A DNA stretch of 64,000 bases from Arsenophonus endosymbiont of Aleurodicus floccissimus. GTDB taxonomy: Bacteria > Pseudomonadota > Gammaproteobacteria > Enterobacterales > Enterobacteriaceae. Shown piece after piece: positions 1-10,582 of the stretch. A model generated the notes under the pieces. It saw only the letters and a program-made list of their open reading frames with translations. It searched no databases and was not told the origin of the DNA. Every line of letters starts with the position of its first letter. Position 1 is the first letter of the stretch. The position numbers were made by a program, and so were the translations under genes. The stretch covers positions 62,001-126,000 of the forward strand of contig NZ_OUND01000006.1 of the NCBI RefSeq assembly GCF_900343025.1, given 5' to 3'.

Positions 1-2660
1 TATACCCAATTTCAATTCAAATATATGACGGCTACTATCAATCCTAATTGGTATAGTGTCTATACTAGCACCATATTTTTTACTGTTATGAAGCCAATTG
101 GTTTCAATGAAAGGTTCAAATTTCCGATTTTTGTCTTTGTCTGTGATACTCTTTCCTTTAAGATAAACCAGAATACCAAGCCGAGTCTATCTATTTTGGT
201 ACCATTTTTATCTATGTGTGTTTTGGCTTTTACTCCCATCCAGGTTATTTGAGCTTGAGGTTGTATATGGAATTTATTCAATAAATTGTTTTGGGAAAGG
301 TATTGGTAAATTTTAAATGTATAACCAGATTCAGCTGAAATGGTTGCACCGCGAGATTTATATTTTTCATTATGCTGAAAATCACCATGGATTTCATTAT
401 CAAACCAGTTATATAGTGCCCATGAATTTACATATAATCCAGTTTGATCTGGCTGATTTGAATACCAAGTGCCATATAATCCTGCACTATAACCAACTGT
501 TCTACTTATTGAGCCACTGTCAATAATGTTTGAGACAGTATCACTGCGGTGATTGGCGTATCCTACTATTCCACCTAAATGATAGCGGTTACATTCATTT
601 GCTGACCACCGTGCTAAATCACCACCAATTTGAATTACAGAACGATTTGCCTGACTTCTTAGTTGATCATCACCCATTCTGGCGTGGTTTCTTCCAATAA
701 CTCCACGTATCCACATAGAGGTAACTTTATGTTCCATTGTTAGCGCATCTGTATAACGTGTTTCACCCAGACGATCATGTAATGTCATATGAAATAGTAT
801 ATTGGCGGCTTGAAGATTTTTGATATAGCTTCCAAATTTAGGTCGATAAATAGGGGTTGTTAACTCTATTTCATTTTCAGTTGGATTGAATTGATGTGGT
901 GACTTTTCTCTTGTTTTGATTAAAACGTTTGTGAGGTACCAATTTTTATTTGAAGTGGTTTTTGTGTGCCCGCCTCTTTGTAAAGCATAATCATATGCTC
1001 CAGCTACAGTACGGTTGGCTAATTTAAATTCTCCTGATGAATTACCATTAACTTTTATTAATTCAATACCATTAACTGTCGATTCGCCTTTCCCATTAAT
1101 ATTATTAATTATTACTCTTGCTGTTCCTAAAGTATTACCTTTTATAATTAATTTATCTGTGGGTGATAAATCATTATTTAAGGTAGTATTCATAACAAAT
1201 TTACCATTTTTTGATGTTAAATTTTTATCAATATCTAATGTCAAGAATTTTTTCTGTCGGAGGAGCGAAATTTACCTGGCTATTATCTGAATCTAAATTT
1301 GATATTTTAGAGACTTTGGTCAAATTCCATTGTGAATTATTATTCATTGTTATATTCGTTGTTGCTGTATTTTTTTTAATGCACCAGCAGAAACTTGAGT
1401 ACCACATAGTTAATGTTAACTGTAGTTCTGAATTACCTTTTACATTTATAAGGTTTATATCTTGATTTGTATTTTCCTACTTAACATTTTTTAGAATAAC
1501 ATTACTTATATTACCTTCATTCTCCACCATGATATCAACAACTGCATTTTTTGCGTTAATAGTTGATTTGCTTATATTAATATAACTTGAACTATCTAAA
1601 GAAATTACATTTCCATTTTTATAACTTAACTTACTATTTTCAATAAAAATATTTGTTCCATGACCATGAATGATATTACTGTTGTTTCCTGTTGATATTA
1701 TTTTTCCATTATTTATTTTTATATTATATTCTGCTTTCTGATTATAATTTTTTGTTCCTACAATTGTATTTTAATCATCACCAGATATTTTTATATCTAC
1801 TTTATTAATAAAAATTCTGGATTCTTTACGTTCACTAGAGATGGCGGCAGGAGTCATCTTTATTTGATTTCATGGTAGCTAATCCACTAATATTTATAAT
1901 TTATTTTTTCTTTGATTTTAATCCATTAGATTTTTCCAATTGAGTGTAATATTAATATTGTTAAAAGATATTTTATTTTCTTCTGGTTTATTAATATTAT
2001 CTGCATGCACTGCTTTGATTCAGCGCCATTAATTATTATTTTGATATTTTTTGTTGATATTAAATTTACTCCTCTTTGAACGAAAATACCATCAGACTCA
2101 TCCCCATTTACTTCAATTATTGAGTTGCCATTAAGATTAATACTTGTTTTTTCATTGCTAAGTGTATTAGATTAAATAACACTTGCTTTTTTGATTTTGA
2201 TTTTATATTTGCATCATCATTTAAGTTAATAATAGCTCCTTCTTGATTAGCAACAATGGATGTTCCATTATTTGAATTGATACTTAAATTTCCGTTTATA
2301 TCAATTTTACTATTTTTTGTTGATTCTAAAGTAGATTTATTTGAGACATTTTTTATAGAAACATTTCTATTGGATTTTAGAGTAAAGCCTTCATCTGTTT
2401 TTATTCCTCCTAATGATGTATTAGTGATTATATCAATATTATTTTCAATATTAGTATTAACTTTTTTATTATTATCGTTTTTATTAATTGTGATATAGCT
2501 TCTGCATTGGTATAATTATTTGATATATCAACTTTATTATAGGTTATGGTTATTTTGTTTGACTTTGAGATTCAATGGATTGATTGTTTTCTGTTGAATA
2601 TATTTTTAATGAAAAGCCAGAGAATATAATGGCTGTTATAAAATTTATTTTTAATCGCAT
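1..2660 (-). pseudogene. Autotransporter adhesin, decayed; runs off the window start
   Basis: Remnant of a type V secretion (autotransporter) protein. The likely start is the ATG at 2660, preceded by an AGGA ribosome site; it opens a hydrophobic signal-like stretch (MRLKINFITAIIFSGF) that meets a stop after about 33 codons. The passenger region (about 1250-2570) is low-complexity, rich in Asn, Ile and Lys, and broken in all frames. The longest open piece (60-1244) covers the end of a pertactin-like passenger and most of the beta-barrel (WIRGVIGRN, VGYSAGLYGTWY). Near position 170 the frame shifts; the other frame continues with the typical barrel ending EPFIETNWLHNSKKYGASI and leaves the window. 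Multiple stops and shifts make it a clear pseudogene. The family is confident; which adhesin it was is unknown. Confidence 0.85.
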
Positions 2661-3121
2661 ATGGAATTTATCCTAAAGACAGTGTCTTATTATTAAAACT
2701 ATGTTTAACTAAACAATAAATTTACTTAACATAGTATATTGAAAATATTTTAACAATAAGGCATCTTTTTATTTTTTCAAGTTAACTTATTTATAATTAA
2801 TTTATTGATTATGCTTTTTTATGAAAATCTTCATATAAACTATAAAAATAAAAAATTAATATATCATGCTAATGGTTAAATTAATAAAATATTAATTCAA
2901 TTAATGATTATATTTTAAATGTTAACCTTTATTACTATATTTATTATTATAAATTTGAATGGATAAAATATATTATGATAAATTTACTCATAATGAAGAT
3001 TGAATAATTATATTTGATAGTAAGAAGTCATTTTTCTTGGATTCTTACCAGAAGAATTTTGTTTAGTTTATAATTAACAATAGAATTTTTAATTATTAAA
3101 TCTAAAAATTAGTTTTTTTAA
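2661..3121. other. AT-rich intergenic stretch, no gene seen
   Basis: Very AT-rich spacer between the autotransporter start and the cpxP terminator. No open frame or RNA gene is recognisable. It presumably held the promoter of the dead autotransporter gene. Confidence 0.6.
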
Positions 3122-3151
3122 TATAGAAAAAAGCCCTCTATAAAGGAGGGC
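3122..3151 (-). terminator. Rho-independent terminator of cpxP
   Basis: Read on the minus strand, a GCCCTC/GAGGGC stem (3133-3138 and 3146-3151) with a short loop is followed by a run of T. It lies about 80 bases after the cpxP stop codon. Confidence 0.8.
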
Positions 3152-3233
3152 AACAAAGACAGGGATGGTGTCTATGACAAGGAAAAACTTCAATGATTAC
3201 TTGCTACTTATTACTAGGCTTATTACGAAATAT

Positions 3234-3746
3234 TTAATATCTTGCCCGTGATAGCTGTTTTTGATGTTGCTTCTCCAGTATCATTTTTTGCTCGTGCGTT
3301 AATAATTTGTAAAATTGGTTATATATGCGAGCTATTTCAACTTGTTGTTCAACAATGTCTTGTGCCAGTTTTTCTGCTGCTACGCGAAAAGCAACATCAT
3401 CAAAAATATCTGCTGTCATCAAATTATGTAAAATTTCACGTTCTTGTCGCGAAACTCTATTTTTAAAGCTTTGTTGTCGTTGTGAAGCCATCAAGTCACG
3501 CATTTGCTGGCGTTGTCTTTCGCTTAATGTAATACCTTTCATTAAGGGGATAAATATATCATAGGGATTGCATAGTCTATCTCTTGTTATGTTACGCTTA
3601 GAAATATGGCTATCATATTTTACAGCCGGTATTTTTTCGGCAGATTGTGATGTTGCTATACTAACATCTGCTGCTTCCGCTAAAGCCGCTGTTGAGCCAA
3701 CAATAAATAGCGATGATGTAAAAGTTATCATTGACCAGTGACGCAT
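3234..3746 (-). CDS. cpxP: Periplasmic Cpx inhibitor/adaptor CpxP
   Basis: 170 residues, close to the E. coli protein in length. In that family CpxP lies in the periplasm, damps the sensor CpxA and delivers misfolded proteins to DegP. A signal peptide is visible (hydrophobic residues about 7-22, ending near ALAEA). The two LTxxQ-type motifs of the CpxP/Spy fold are present in variant form: ITLSERQRQQMRDLM at about residue 71 and LLTHEQKMILEKQH near the C-terminus. The gene diverges from cpxRA and shares with it an upstream region holding a perfect CpxR box, the usual autoregulatory arrangement. No lesion is seen. Confidence 0.93.
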   Translation of the reverse strand: MRHWSMITFTSSLFIVGSTAALAEAADVSIATSQSAEKIPAVKYDSHISKRNITRDRLCNPYDIFIPLMKGITLSERQRQQMRDLMASQRQQSFKNRVSRQEREILHNLMTADIFDDVAFRVAAEKLAQDIVEQQVEIARIYNQFYKLLTHEQKMILEKQHQKQLSRARY

Positions 3747-3832
3747 TAATAATTTACTCCCACCCTCTTTGAATAAAAATGTTAATATTGTACTAACTAT
3801 ATCCGTGTGGTTGAAAACTAGCGTCAGAGCGT

Positions 3833-3847
3833 GTAAAAGAACGTAAA
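3833..3847. promoter_or_regulatory. CpxR box between cpxP and cpxR
   Basis: GTAAA-AGAAC-GTAAA, an exact match to the known CpxR consensus GTAAA-N5-GTAAA. It lies in the divergent cpxP/cpxR intergenic region, 53 bases before the cpxR start, so it can serve both promoters. Confidence 0.85.
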
Positions 3848-3900
3848 GTCATGGCATCGCGGCGATTCTTGTCGTATTTTGCTCTTGGAGGATATGACTA

Positions 3901-4596
3901 ATGCATAAAATCTTACTTGTTGATGATGACCGCGAACTGACTTCGCTGTTAAAAGAATTACTTGAAATGGAGGGTTTTAGTGTGATCATCGCCTATGATG
4001 GCGAGCAAGCATTAACGCTTCTCGATTCAACAATTGATCTATTGTTACTTGATATCATGATGCCCAAGAAAAATGGTATTGATACATTAAAAGAGATACG
4101 TAGACAATATCAAATTCCGGTGATTATGTTAACCGCTCGTGGCAGTGATTTGGATCGTGTTCTTGGTTTGGAATTAGGTGCAGATGATTATTTACCTAAA
4201 CCATTTAATGATCGTGAATTAGTTGCACGTATACGAGCCTTACTGAGACGTTCAAATTGGAGTGAGCAAAGTCAGGATAACCTTAATTCGTCAATTTGTC
4301 AGGTAGATGGTTTACAGTTAAACCCAGGACGACAAGAAGCGAGTTTTAATGGCAAGGTGCTCGATCTTACTGGAACAGAATTCACTTTACTTTATTTATT
4401 AGCACAACATCTTGGTCAGGTTGTGTCTCGTGAACATCTTAGCCAAGAAGTTTTAGGGAAACGTTTAACCCCGTTCGATCGTGCTATTGACATGCATATC
4501 TCAAATTTGCGGCGTAAATTACCTGAGAGGACAGATAGATTGCCTTGGTTTAAAACCTTACGTGGACGAGGGTATTTGATGGTTTCAGCAACATGA
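3901..4596 (+). CDS. cpxR: Envelope-stress response regulator CpxR
   Basis: 231-residue OmpR-family transcription factor that acts on envelope-stress genes when phosphorylated by CpxA. The receiver domain has the acidic pocket DDD at residues 8-10, the phosphoacceptor Asp51 (LLLLDIMMPK), the switch Thr (MLTARG) and the conserved Lys (YLPKPF). The C-terminal winged helix (about 135-231) ends in RGRGYLM. The ATG at 3901 is preceded by a good ribosome site (TTGGAGGA). The stop overlaps the cpxA start by 4 bases, implying translational coupling. Intact. Confidence 0.96.
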   Translation: MHKILLVDDDRELTSLLKELLEMEGFSVIIAYDGEQALTLLDSTIDLLLLDIMMPKKNGIDTLKEIRRQYQIPVIMLTARGSDLDRVLGLELGADDYLPKPFNDRELVARIRALLRRSNWSEQSQDNLNSSICQVDGLQLNPGRQEASFNGKVLDLTGTEFTLLYLLAQHLGQVVSREHLSQEVLGKRLTPFDRAIDMHISNLRRKLPERTDRLPWFKTLRGRGYLMVSAT

Positions 4597-5963
4597 TAAA
4601 TAGTTTGACAGCCAGGATATTTGCCATTTTTTGGTTTACACTGGCTTTAGTATTGATGTTGGTATTGATGGTACCAAAGCTTGATTCAAGGCAAATTACA
4701 CCGCTGTTGGAAAGCGAGTACCGTCAAGGTCTTATGTTAGAACAGCACATAGAAGCTGAATTAGCTGGCGATCCAATTAATGATCTTATGTGGTGGCGCC
4801 GGCTTTCTAACGCTATTCAAAAGTGGGCTCCGCCAGATCAGCATCTTATCATGGTAACCAGTGAAGGACGGGTTATTGGCTCTATGCCTAATGAAATGCA
4901 GGTAATTCGTAATTTTATTGGGCAATCAGATAATGCAGCTCAGCCAAAAAAGAAAAAATATGGTCGAGTGGAAATGTTAGGGCCATTTTCTATTCGTGAT
5001 GAGGAAGATCATTACCAACTTTATTTGGTTCGTCCAGCCAGTAGTCCACAATCTGATTTTATTAGCTTGCTTTTTGATAGGCCTTTTTTGTTGTTAGTTG
5101 CAACAATGCTAATTAGTGCCCCCTTATTATTATGGTTAGCATGGAGTTTAGCAAAACCTGCCAGAAAATTGAAAATGGCAGCAGATGATGTTGCTAATGG
5201 TAATTTACGTCAACACCCTGAATTGGAATCTGGCCCGCAGGAGTTTTTGGCGGTAGGAAACAGCTTTAATCAGATGATTAGTGCGCTAGAAGGAATGGTT
5301 AGTGCGCAACAACGGATGATTTCTGATATTTCCCATGAGTTACGCACTCCGTTAACGCGTCTTCAATTAGCGACAGCATTATTACGTCGCCGACATGGGG
5401 AGAGCAAAGAATTAGAACGGATTGAAACTGAAACATTGCGCCTTGATGGTATGATTAATGATTTGTTGGTACTGTCTCATAGCCAACATAAGAATGAAAT
5501 ATTGAGACAAAATATTAAAGTTACCGATCTTTGGAATGATATTTTGGACAATGCCACGTTTGAAGCTGAGCAGATGAATAAAACACTTAATGTAACGGCT
5601 TCTCCTGGTACTTGGACAATTTATTGTAACCATCCAGCATTGGGTAGCGCGTTAGAAAATATTGTTCGTAATGCCTTACGTTATTCCCATAATCGTATTG
5701 AAGTTGCATTTAAAGAAGAAAATCAAGGTATTTTGATCACGGTAGATGATGATGGCCCAGGCGTATCAAAGGAAGATCGGGAAAAAATCTTTCGACCATT
5801 TTATCGAACTGATGAAGCGCGAGATAGGCAATCAGGCGGCACAGGTTTAGGACTAGCTATTGTCGAAACAGCGGTTTTTCACCATAAAGGGTGGGTAAAA
5901 GCTTCTGATAGCCCATTAGGCGGACTAAGATTGCAATTATGGTTACCGCTTCATGGACGTTAA
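4593..5963 (+). CDS. cpxA: Envelope-stress sensor histidine kinase CpxA
   Basis: 456 residues against 457 in E. coli. Inner-membrane sensor kinase/phosphatase of the Cpx system. The order is: N-terminal membrane helix (about 8-27), periplasmic sensor domain, second membrane helix (about 165-188), HAMP, dimerisation domain with the phosphorylated His248 in SDISHELRTPLTRLQ, and a HATPase domain with N box (ENIVRNALRYS), G1 (DDDGPGV) and G2 ([10 protein letters not shown]). Translationally coupled to cpxR. No disruption seen, so the pair should be functional. Confidence 0.96.
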   Translation: MINSLTARIFAIFWFTLALVLMLVLMVPKLDSRQITPLLESEYRQGLMLEQHIEAELAGDPINDLMWWRRLSNAIQKWAPPDQHLIMVTSEGRVIGSMPNEMQVIRNFIGQSDNAAQPKKKKYGRVEMLGPFSIRDEEDHYQLYLVRPASSPQSDFISLLFDRPFLLLVATMLISAPLLLWLAWSLAKPARKLKMAADDVANGNLRQHPELESGPQEFLAVGNSFNQMISALEGMVSAQQRMISDISHELRTPLTRLQLATALLRRRHGESKELERIETETLRLDGMINDLLVLSHSQHKNEILRQNIKVTDLWNDILDNATFEAEQMNKTLNVTASPGTWTIYCNHPALGSALENIVRNALRYSHNRIEVAFKEENQGILITVDDDGPGVSKEDREKIFRPFYRTDEARDRQSGGTGLGLAIVETAVFHHKGWVKASDSPLGGLRLQLWLPLHGR

Positions 5964-6165
5964 TTGCTTTAACTAAAAAGTTTTGTCATCGCATTAATTG
6001 ATGTTTTCAACGATATTGGCTTTATAACTACTTAGAATTATATTGATATGCTTAACAACTAGAAGTTATGTTTTTTATGAAAATTAGGCTTCTTATAGTA
6101 AAGACTACTACCAACCTTTATTTTGTCCAAAATATATAAAAGATTAAGAAAGTAGAAGGATATTT

Positions 6166-7128
6166 GTGCTAACAATCCTCGGTGTGGCTCCGGTTTTATT
6201 GGTACCCGTCTTGCTAATCAATTAAAAGCACAACAAATTGAGTTTAAAATCGTTGATATTAATAAAAGCCAAGCACATCCAGACAACTGGCTATTTGGTG
6301 ATGTTACCAAAACAGAAACGCTAATTGGGCCATTAAAAGACGCTTCCATTATTATTAATCTGGCGGCACAACATCAGGATAATTTTCATCCTATCAGTCT
6401 TTATTATGAAGTTAATGTGGATGGTGCGAAAAATGTTTGTCAGGTTGCTGAGCAGTTAAATATTAAACAGATTATTTTTACTTCTTCAGTGGCGATTTAT
6501 GGTTTTGTTGAGCAGGAAACTGCTGAAGATGGTAAATTTTAGCCTTTTAATGACTATGATAAATCGAAGTTGGCGGCGGAGCGTGTCTATGATGACTGGC
6601 ATGCAAAAGATAGCCAACGGACATTAGTGACTATTCGCCCGACTGTGGTTTTCGGTGAGGCTAATCACGGTAATGTTTATAACCTATTTAGACAAATTGC
6701 TGCCGGGCAGTTTTTGATGATTGGTTTTGGTAATAATCAGAAATCGATGGCGTATGTGGAAAATATTGCTGCCTTTTTATATTTTGTTACTAAATTAAAA
6801 GCCGGCCGTCATATCTTTAATTATGTTGATAAACCAGATTTCACCATGGATCAGTTAACAGAAATTATTTGTCTGGCATTGCAAAAACAGAAATCCAATC
6901 TTCAAATTCCTTATTCGTTCGGCCTTTTGGCGGGTTATTGTTTTGATTTGCTTGCTAAAATAAAGGGTAAAAATTTTCCTATAAGCAGTATTCGAGTTAA
7001 AAAATTCTGTGCGCGCCCTCAATTTAAATCTAATGCCATCGCTGGAAACGAGCTTTGAACCGCCGGTAACCTTGGCTAAGGGGATAGAAAATACTGTTCA
7101 GTTTGAGTTTAAAAAATCATTAGATTAA
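6166..7128 (+). pseudogene. NAD-dependent epimerase/dehydratase, decayed
   Basis: Remnant of an extended short-chain dehydrogenase of the nucleotide-sugar epimerase type. A GTG at 6166 with an AGAAGGA ribosome site is the probable start. The NAD-binding GxGFIG motif is recognisable but the frame shifts just before it. Downstream are NLAAQHQDN, the catalytic Ser (TSSVAIYG) and the YxxxK pair (YDKSK). An in-frame TAG at 6540-6542 splits the gene, and a further shift near 7040 separates the last residues, which end at 7128. It lies between cpxA and trmL. The substrate cannot be told from the sequence. Confidence 0.85.
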
Positions 7129-7220
7129 TAAAAAATTCTGTTTGCTTGATCGGTCGCAATTGAAATCGTTAACAGGGACAATGATTGTGTTAGAATACAG
7201 CACTTATTATTAAGGGCTGT

Positions 7221-7704
7221 ATGTTAGTTAAACATCGTTTTATTTGAGCTGAAATTCCACCAAATACCGGCTGTCAGTTACATCTCATTGAACCATTGGG
7301 TTTTACCTGGGACAATAAATGGTTACGGCGGGTACAGTTGGATTATCATGAGTTTGCCAATATTAAAAGCGTCATCGTCATCATGATTATTTTGCTTTTC
7401 TAACTAGTATTGCTTTGTCCAAAGCGTATTGTCAGACTGCATCTGTTAACCGTTTGTTTGCTTTGACAACCAAAGGAACGCCAAGCCATAGTAGTGTGGC
7501 ATATCGGCCGGGAGATTATTTAATGTTTGGGCCGGAGACACGCGGTTTACCTGCATATGTTCTTGATGGGCTACCAATCAGTCAAAAGATCCGTATCCCA
7601 ATGTTAGCAGATAGCCGCAGTATAATTTGTCCAATTCCGTTGCAGTGGTGGTATTTGAAGCATGGCGCCAGTTGGATTACTCCGGTGCACTGTTGCGTGA
7701 GTAA
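7221..7704 (+). pseudogene. trmL: tRNA (cytidine/uridine-2'-O)-methyltransferase TrmL, decayed
   Basis: TrmL 2'-O-methylates the wobble base of two tRNA-Leu species. Family signatures survive: [19 protein letters not shown] with an internal deletion after NTG, LFALTTKGTP, LMFGPETRGLP (the SPOUT knot) and KIRIPML. Lesions are a TGA after about 11 codons, loss of the segment after the first motif, a shift near 7410 and a missing A near 7620. The last frame reads VVFEAWRQLDYSGALLRE and stops at 7704. It converges with cysE, as in related enterobacteria. Confidence 0.9.
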
Positions 7705-7732
7705 TTTTATTCACCACAGGTTGATGGCATGG

Positions 7733-8554
7733 TTAGATACCTTCACCAAAACCATGGATTGAGTTGCTAAAGTTTTGATCCATATCTAGTGAAGGTTTTT
7801 TACTGTTTGGTGTTCCCACTTTGTGCGCTGGTACTCCTGCCACGGTAGTATGAGGTGGTACAGGGTGTAGCACTACTGAACCCGAGCCAATTTTAGCGCC
7901 CTTGCCAATTTCTATATTGCCTAAAATTTTTGCTCCCGCCCCGATCATCACCCCTTCACGAACTTTAGGGTGACGATCTTCACCTGTTTTGCCGGTTCTA
8001 CCAAGGGTGACTGATTGCAATATCGAAACGTCATTTTCAACTACCGCGGTTTCGCCTATAACGATACCTGTTGCATGATCAAGCATAATACCGTAGCCAA
8101 TACTAGCCGCGGGATGAATATCAACCCCAAAAGAGACAGATATTTGGTTTTGCAGATAAGTTGCTAATGTCGTGCGATCCACTTTCCATAACCAGTGGCC
8201 GATATGATAAGCCTGTAAAGCATGAAAGTCCTTTAGATATAATAACTGGATTGAATATTTGTCGACTACCGGATCACGTTGCACGATGGTTTTTAGATCA
8301 CGAGCGGCATAAGCTATCATTTGTTTATCGTTTTTATAAGCATCTTGAATAATCTCTCGAATGGCAATCGCTGGCATAATCGGGGTAGCTAAATTGTTTG
8401 CCAGGATATAACTGAACGCATTACCAAGATTATCATGCTTAAGTAATGTCGCATGAAAAAAGCTGGTTAATATTGATTCACAATTGGCTAAAATTTCACC
8501 CTCTTGCTTTATTATCGTCCAAATTTCCTCAAGTTGCTGTCGAGACATATTCAC
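7733..8554 (-). CDS. cysE: Serine O-acetyltransferase CysE
   Basis: 273 residues, the same as E. coli. Transfers acetyl from acetyl-CoA to L-serine, giving O-acetylserine for cysteine synthesis. An N-terminal helical domain is followed by a left-handed beta-helix of hexapeptide repeats (about 140-250). Catalytic motifs MLDHATG and DRHPKVREGVMIGAGAKILG are present. The C-terminus ends in Ile, the residue that docks into O-acetylserine sulfhydrylase in the cysteine synthase complex. One oddity is LGRTGKTGEDRHP where E. coli has LGGTGKSGGDRHP; the Arg sits close to a catalytic His. Otherwise intact, downstream of gpsA. Confidence 0.95.
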   Translation of the reverse strand: MNMSRQQLEEIWTIIKQEGEILANCESILTSFFHATLLKHDNLGNAFSYILANNLATPIMPAIAIREIIQDAYKNDKQMIAYAARDLKTIVQRDPVVDKYSIQLLYLKDFHALQAYHIGHWLWKVDRTTLATYLQNQISVSFGVDIHPAASIGYGIMLDHATGIVIGETAVVENDVSILQSVTLGRTGKTGEDRHPKVREGVMIGAGAKILGNIEIGKGAKIGSGSVVLHPVPPHTTVAGVPAHKVGTPNSKKPSLDMDQNFSNSIHGFGEGI

Positions 8555-8573
8555 ACTCTACTATTTTTAATGA

Positions 8574-9596
8574 TCAAGAAGCATGTGTATCATTAGTTTC
8601 GTCTTTGGTTGCGCGGCTAAGCAATGTATTTGCCGCTTCGAGTACATTTTTATTACCGTACAGAACCTGATAGATTTGCTCGGTAATTGGCATTTCTACA
8701 CCAACACGTTGCGCTAATGCACGGACTTCTTTGGTATTTAAGTAACCTTCAACCACCTGACCAATCTGCTTTTCAGCTTCTTTAGTCTGCATGCCTTGGC
8801 CGAGCAACATGCCAAAGCGACGATTACGTGATTGATTGTCGGTACATGTCAAAACCAAATCACCTAAGCCAGCCATTCCCATAAATGTAGAGGGTTGAGC
8901 AACCATAGCGATGCCTAAGCGGCTGATTTCAGCTAATCCTCGGGTGATCAACGCTGTGCGAGCATTGGCGCCAAATCCCATACCATCGGACATGCCTGCA
9001 CCAATCGCAATGACATTTTTGACCGCACCACCTAACTGCACACCGATCATATCTGGATTTTTATAAACTCGAAAACTCTTACCGCAATGGAAAAGTTGCT
9101 GTAGCTCTTCACTAAATTCTACATTAGAAGCGGCTACCACAATAGCTGTCGGTAAGCCGGTAGCCAGTTCTTTGGCAAAAGTTGGGCCGGAAAGAACAGC
9201 TAGCTGAATTTTATTTCCGAGCGTTTCGCGGGCAACGTCTTGTAACAGGCGTCCAGTCCCGTGTTCGAGCCCTTTTGTTGCCCAAATAATGCGTGAGTGT
9301 TGCGTTAAGTAAGGTTGGATATTTTGCAAAACTTGATTAAATGCATGGCTTGGAACGACGATCAATATATTGTGGCTTGCAGTTATTGCCGTCTTCAGGG
9401 AAACTTCAGGTAACAAATTGTCTGGGAATGGAACGTCGGGTAGAAATGCTTGGTTACAGCGCTCTTGCTGTAATTTTTTAATGTGCTGAGGATTATGTCC
9501 CCAAAGCAAAACGCGGTGGCCATTACGGGCAAGTGTAATGGCTAATGCGGTGCCATAAGAGCCGGCACCGATAACTGTCATCGAAACAGTGTTCAT
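8574..9596 (-). CDS. gpsA: Glycerol-3-phosphate dehydrogenase [NAD(P)+] GpsA
   Basis: 340 residues. Cytoplasmic enzyme that reduces dihydroxyacetone phosphate to sn-glycerol-3-phosphate, the backbone precursor for phospholipids. The N-terminal Rossmann motif [12 protein letters not shown], the conserved GPTFAKE segment and the substrate-domain stretch [13 protein letters not shown] with its catalytic Lys are all present. Its ATG overlaps the secB stop by one base, so secB-gpsA-cysE look like one operon. Since glpD is dead in this window, GpsA is the only glycerol-3-phosphate oxidoreductase here. Confidence 0.96.
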   Translation of the reverse strand: MNTVSMTVIGAGSYGTALAITLARNGHRVLLWGHNPQHIKKLQQERCNQAFLPDVPFPDNLLPEVSLKTAITASHNILIVVPSHAFNQVLQNIQPYLTQHSRIIWATKGLEHGTGRLLQDVARETLGNKIQLAVLSGPTFAKELATGLPTAIVVAASNVEFSEELQQLFHCGKSFRVYKNPDMIGVQLGGAVKNVIAIGAGMSDGMGFGANARTALITRGLAEISRLGIAMVAQPSTFMGMAGLGDLVLTCTDNQSRNRRFGMLLGQGMQTKEAEKQIGQVVEGYLNTKEVRALAQRVGVEMPITEQIYQVLYGNKNVLEAANTLLSRATKDETNDTHAS

Positions 9597-10072
9597 TAAG
9601 CTTCCTGATGATCTGCCGAATTTTTAGTTTGGGCAGTATGCTGTTGTTGTAGATAGTTCATAAACAATGCATCAAAGTTAACAGGCGCTAAGTTTAGTTG
9701 AGGAAAAGTTCCACGGCTAACTAAATTGGTAATACATTCACGCGCATAGGGAAATAAAATATTTGGGCAATAAGCGCCTAAACAATGAGCCATTTGGCTT
9801 TCTTCGATACCATCAATAGAGAAAATGCCAGCTTGTTGCACTTCGCACAGGAAAGCGGTTTCTTCAGCGACGCTGGCGGTGACCGTGACCCGTAAGATAA
9901 CTTCATAAACATGTTCAGCTAATTCACTAGGCGAGGTGTCTAAATCTAATTTGACTTCTGGTTGACACTCTTGCTGAAAAATATTGGGGGCACTTGGTGT
10001 TTCAAATGAGATATCTTTAGTATAAATTCGTTGGATCTGAAATACTATCTCTTCATGACTTTGTTCTGACAT
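9596..10072 (-). CDS. secB: Protein-export chaperone SecB
   Basis: 158 residues, near the usual 155. Tetrameric cytoplasmic chaperone that holds preproteins unfolded and passes them to SecA. Conserved blocks are present: [14 protein letters not shown] at the N-terminus, [18 protein letters not shown] and [12 protein letters not shown]. The acidic and hydrophobic surface residues of the family are retained. Encoded just upstream of gpsA with a one-base overlap. No lesion. Confidence 0.96.
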   Translation of the reverse strand: MSEQSHEEIVFQIQRIYTKDISFETPSAPNIFQQECQPEVKLDLDTSPSELAEHVYEVILRVTVTASVAEETAFLCEVQQAGIFSIDGIEESQMAHCLGAYCPNILFPYARECITNLVSRGTFPQLNLAPVNFDALFMNYLQQQHTAQTKNSADHQEA

Positions 10073-10144
10073 AATGTTAATTACCTTTTAAATTTCCTTA
10101 TGATATTGAATTGTATAAACATAATTTCTGATGTGTCCGATGAA

Positions 10145-10582
10145 TTACTTTTTGCCGCGGGCTAGAGGTAAATTTTCGCTAGACCAGCCGGTAATTCCTT
10201 CTTTTAGAATAAAGACACGTTCAAAACCATATTGCACCAGTTGTTCAGCTGGTTTAGATGCTTCCATGCCATTTGCTGAGACAACAATAATGGGTTTTTG
10301 CTTATGTTTTTCCAATTCTACGATATTATTGTCTTTAATTTCTGATGGAGTCAGGTTAATTGAATCAATAATGTGTCCTTTACGAAAATCGTCACGGGAA
10401 CGTAAATCAATACTGATCGCTTCTTCTTTATTAATTAATTGTATCGCTTGGGCACGGGTGATATTTTTTGTTTTAGCCAACAAACCCTTAAAGGTTAAGA
10501 TAATTACAGCAATCAACAAAGCGATCCAAGCCAGACTGAGTATTGGATGTCGGCTAATAAATTGCATGATTTCTTGCATCAT
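10145..10582 (-). CDS. yibN: Membrane-anchored rhodanese-like protein YibN
   Basis: 145 residues against 143 in E. coli. One N-terminal transmembrane helix (about 14-33, [18 protein letters not shown]) is followed by a rhodanese domain ([19 protein letters not shown], then [11 protein letters not shown]). At the place where E. coli YibN has Cys in the active-site loop (GMQCQ) this protein reads GMEASK, and the loop has no cysteine. Sulfurtransferase activity through the usual persulfide is therefore unlikely, although the fold appears intact. Likely first gene of the yibN-secB-gpsA-cysE group. Confidence 0.9.
   Translation of the reverse strand: MMQEIMQFISRHPILSLAWIALLIAVIILTFKGLLAKTKNITRAQAIQLINKEEAISIDLRSRDDFRKGHIIDSINLTPSEIKDNNIVELEKHKQKPIIVVSANGMEASKPAEQLVQYGFERVFILKEGITGWSSENLPLARGKK

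Noticed and set aside
60-1290. Plus-strand frames at 25-252, 1015-1290 and 1211-1465
   Set aside because: They are antisense shadows of the autotransporter barrel, which has clear family motifs on the minus strand.
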